Positions 5,587-6,429 of a stretch of DNA of 6,429 bases are shown piece after piece. The notes below the pieces were generated by a model. It was not told where the DNA came from and ran no database searches. It saw nothing but the letters and a program-made list of their open reading frames with translations. Every line of letters begins with the position of its first letter. Position 1 is the stretch's first letter. Origin of the DNA: an uncultured Collinsella sp. (GTDB taxonomy: Bacteria > Actinomycetota > Coriobacteriia > Coriobacteriales > Coriobacteriaceae); NCBI GenBank assembly GCA_958436995.1, contig CAUBMI010000082.1, positions 1 through 6,429 on the forward strand, in the 5' to 3' direction. Made by a program: the position numbers and the translations under genes.

Positions 5587-5619
5587 GAACATTTTGCCTG
5601 ATAAAACCCGCCAAAATTA

Positions 5620-5640
5620 ACCTGCCCCCTTTTGGCAGGT
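5620..5640 (+). promoter_or_regulatory. small hairpin upstream of the dehydrogenase gene
   Basis: ACCTGCC (5620-5626) and GGCAGGT (5634-5640) form a perfect 7-bp inverted repeat with a 7-base loop, six bases before the ribosome site. It could be an operator, a 5'-UTR structure limiting ribosome access, or chance. No clear promoter is visible between the terminator at 5586 and this hairpin. Confidence 0.4.
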
Positions 5641-5645
5641 CGAGC

Positions 5646-5653
5646 GGAGAGGA
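5646..5653 (+). promoter_or_regulatory. ribosome binding site fixing the GTG start of the dehydrogenase
   Basis: GGAGAGGA lies 6 bases before the GTG at 5660. No ATG in frame gives a full Rossmann-type N-terminus, so this site is the main reason for choosing GTG. Confidence 0.65.
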
Positions 5654-5659
5654 CTGCTT

Positions 5660-6429
5660 GTGAACATCTTGGTTTTGCTGCCCGTCAACGACCGCCATCG
5701 CGCAATTCTTGAATCGAGCGCTCCGGGCGAGGACTTTATCTACACGAGCTCCGACGCCGCCACGCGCGAGCAGGTCGCCGGTGCGGACGTGATCTTGGGC
5801 AACATCGACCCTGACATGCTCACGGCATGCGAGCATCTCCAGCTGTTGCAATTGCAGACCGCCGGCTATGACGACTACCTTGCCGCCGGCACCGTGCCGG
5901 CCGACGCCAAACTGTCTTGCTCGGTGGGTGCCTATGGCCAGGCCGTAAGCGAGCACATGTTTGCCATGACCCTTTCCATGATGAAGCGCCTGCCCGGCTA
6001 TCACGACTTGCAGCGCGAGCATCGCTGGGAGGATTTGGGGCCGGTTACCTCGCTCAAAAACGCCAACGTGCTGGTGCTGGGCGCGGGCGACATTGGCGGC
6101 CACTTTGCCACGCTCTGCCGCAGCATGGGCGCGCACGTCCGCGGCATCAAGCGTCATCCGCTCGTCTACCCCATCGTGTTTGAGGACATGGACGGCATGG
6201 ATGCCCTGCCCGAGCGCCTGGCCGAGGCAGACGTCGTCGCATCCTTTATGCCAAGCACACCCGAGACCCGCGGCCTAGCGAACGCCGAGTTCTTCGCCGC
6301 GATGAGGCCGGGCGCTTTCTTTGCCAACGGCGGCCGCGGCGATCTTGTGGTTGCCGACGACCGGGGTTGCGGCCCGGGGGGGGGGCATAAAGCCCGCGCC
6401 CCCGGCGGCGGGACCCCCCCCCCCCCCCC
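5660..6429 (+). CDS. D-2-hydroxyacid dehydrogenase (NAD(P)-dependent), partial
   Basis: This gene starts with GTG and runs off the window; about 233 codons (to ~6358) are trustworthy. The N-terminus (VNILVLLPVNDRH), QTAGYDDYL at 67-73 and AYGQAVSEHMFAMTL at 91-105 are the substrate-domain and hinge signatures of the family. The nucleotide-binding loop is GAGDIG (G141, G143, G146). NGGRGDLV at 223-230 carries the conserved catalytic arginine R226. After the second Rossmann strand the sequence is GIKRHP, with basic residues instead of the Asp usual for NAD, which hints at NADP(H) preference. The later catalytic Glu and His are beyond the readable part. Members reduce 2-oxoacids or oxidise 2-hydroxyacids (phosphoglycerate, glyoxylate, lactate and others); the substrate is not determinable here. 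The last ~70 bases translate to Gly/Pro-rich nonsense and are probably sequence error. Confidence 0.85.
   Translation, partial: MNILVLLPVNDRHRAILESSAPGEDFIYTSSDAATREQVAGADVILGNIDPDMLTACEHLQLLQLQTAGYDDYLAAGTVPADAKLSCSVGAYGQAVSEHMFAMTLSMMKRLPGYHDLQREHRWEDLGPVTSLKNANVLVLGAGDIGGHFATLCRSMGAHVRGIKRHPLVYPIVFEDMDGMDALPERLAEADVVASFMPSTPETRGLANAEFFAAMRPGAFFANGGRGDLVVADDRGCGPGGGHKARAPGGGTPPPP
6361..6429. other. likely corrupted or low-quality contig end
   Basis: This stretch is nearly pure G and C, with a 10-G run (6376-6385) and a terminal 16-C run (6414-6429). Until 6360 the dehydrogenase reads normally, then it becomes RGCGPGGGHKARAPGGG and poly-Pro. Shifting by one base after about 6362 restores a family-like VAA, which fits an extra G plus T-to-G errors on top of the true gene. 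Treat it as unreliable sequence and not as a biological GC tract. Confidence 0.7.

Noticed and set aside
5075..6157. Long minus-strand open frame (360 codons) across the aminopeptidase and dehydrogenase genes
   Set aside because: It spans a terminator and two unrelated plus-strand genes and has no recognisable motif; it is a GC-bias shadow.
6376..6429. G-quadruplex or GC-rich regulatory tract at the window end
   Set aside because: The runs break a conserved gene and sit exactly at the sequence end, so error is the simpler explanation.
1..6429. CRISPR array, tRNA/rRNA, prophage, toxin-antitoxin or defence system
   Set aside because: I saw no regularly spaced repeats, no tRNA-like folds with conserved arms, and no integrase, transposase, nuclease or toxin motifs. 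All space is accounted for by six genes and short intergenic regions.

Overview
The window looks like a chromosomal segment of a GC-rich, gut-type actinobacterium. Collinsella or a relative (Coriobacteriia) is my best guess. It rests on the GC-rich codon third positions, the short leaders with GGAG-type ribosome sites, the SEC-C/methionine aminopeptidase fusion and the general look of the proteins. That is an impression, not a search result. There are six confident genes, no RNA genes, no CRISPR array and no recognisable transposase or integrase.

Layout. Bases 1-209 hold no confident gene: the possible 3' end of a gene cut by the left edge, short repeats, and an imperfect 18-bp inverted repeat at 122-185. 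Next is a two-gene minus-strand operon. The first gene (591-2471) encodes a 626-residue c-di-GMP signalling protein with the order N-terminal PAS-like/cysteine region, degenerate GGDEF, receiver, HD-GYP. The second (210-566), 24 bases further on, encodes a small HPt phosphotransfer protein. A separate minus-strand alpha/beta hydrolase gene (2683-3480) is divergent from a plus-strand radical SAM gene (3706-4482). A perfect 20-bp inverted repeat (4524-4590) then separates the radical SAM gene from a type I methionine aminopeptidase with a SEC-C zinc motif (4643-5530). That gene ends in a clear intrinsic terminator. The last gene (5660 onward, GTG start) is a D-2-hydroxyacid dehydrogenase cut by the window end. 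The final ~70 bases look like corrupted sequence (10-G and 16-C runs).

How the genes work together. Only the minus-strand pair makes an obvious functional unit. The HPt protein could pass phosphate to the receiver embedded in the large protein and so tune the HD-GYP phosphodiesterase. The GGDEF domain has lost its signature (GCDKF) but keeps an I-site-like RxxD, which suggests a c-di-GMP sensor rather than a synthase. The other genes are housekeeping or metabolic and appear to be independent transcription units.

I found no clearly new multi-gene system. The items most worth a second look are the degenerate-GGDEF/receiver/HD-GYP plus HPt operon and the two long intergenic palindromes, which share a similar architecture.
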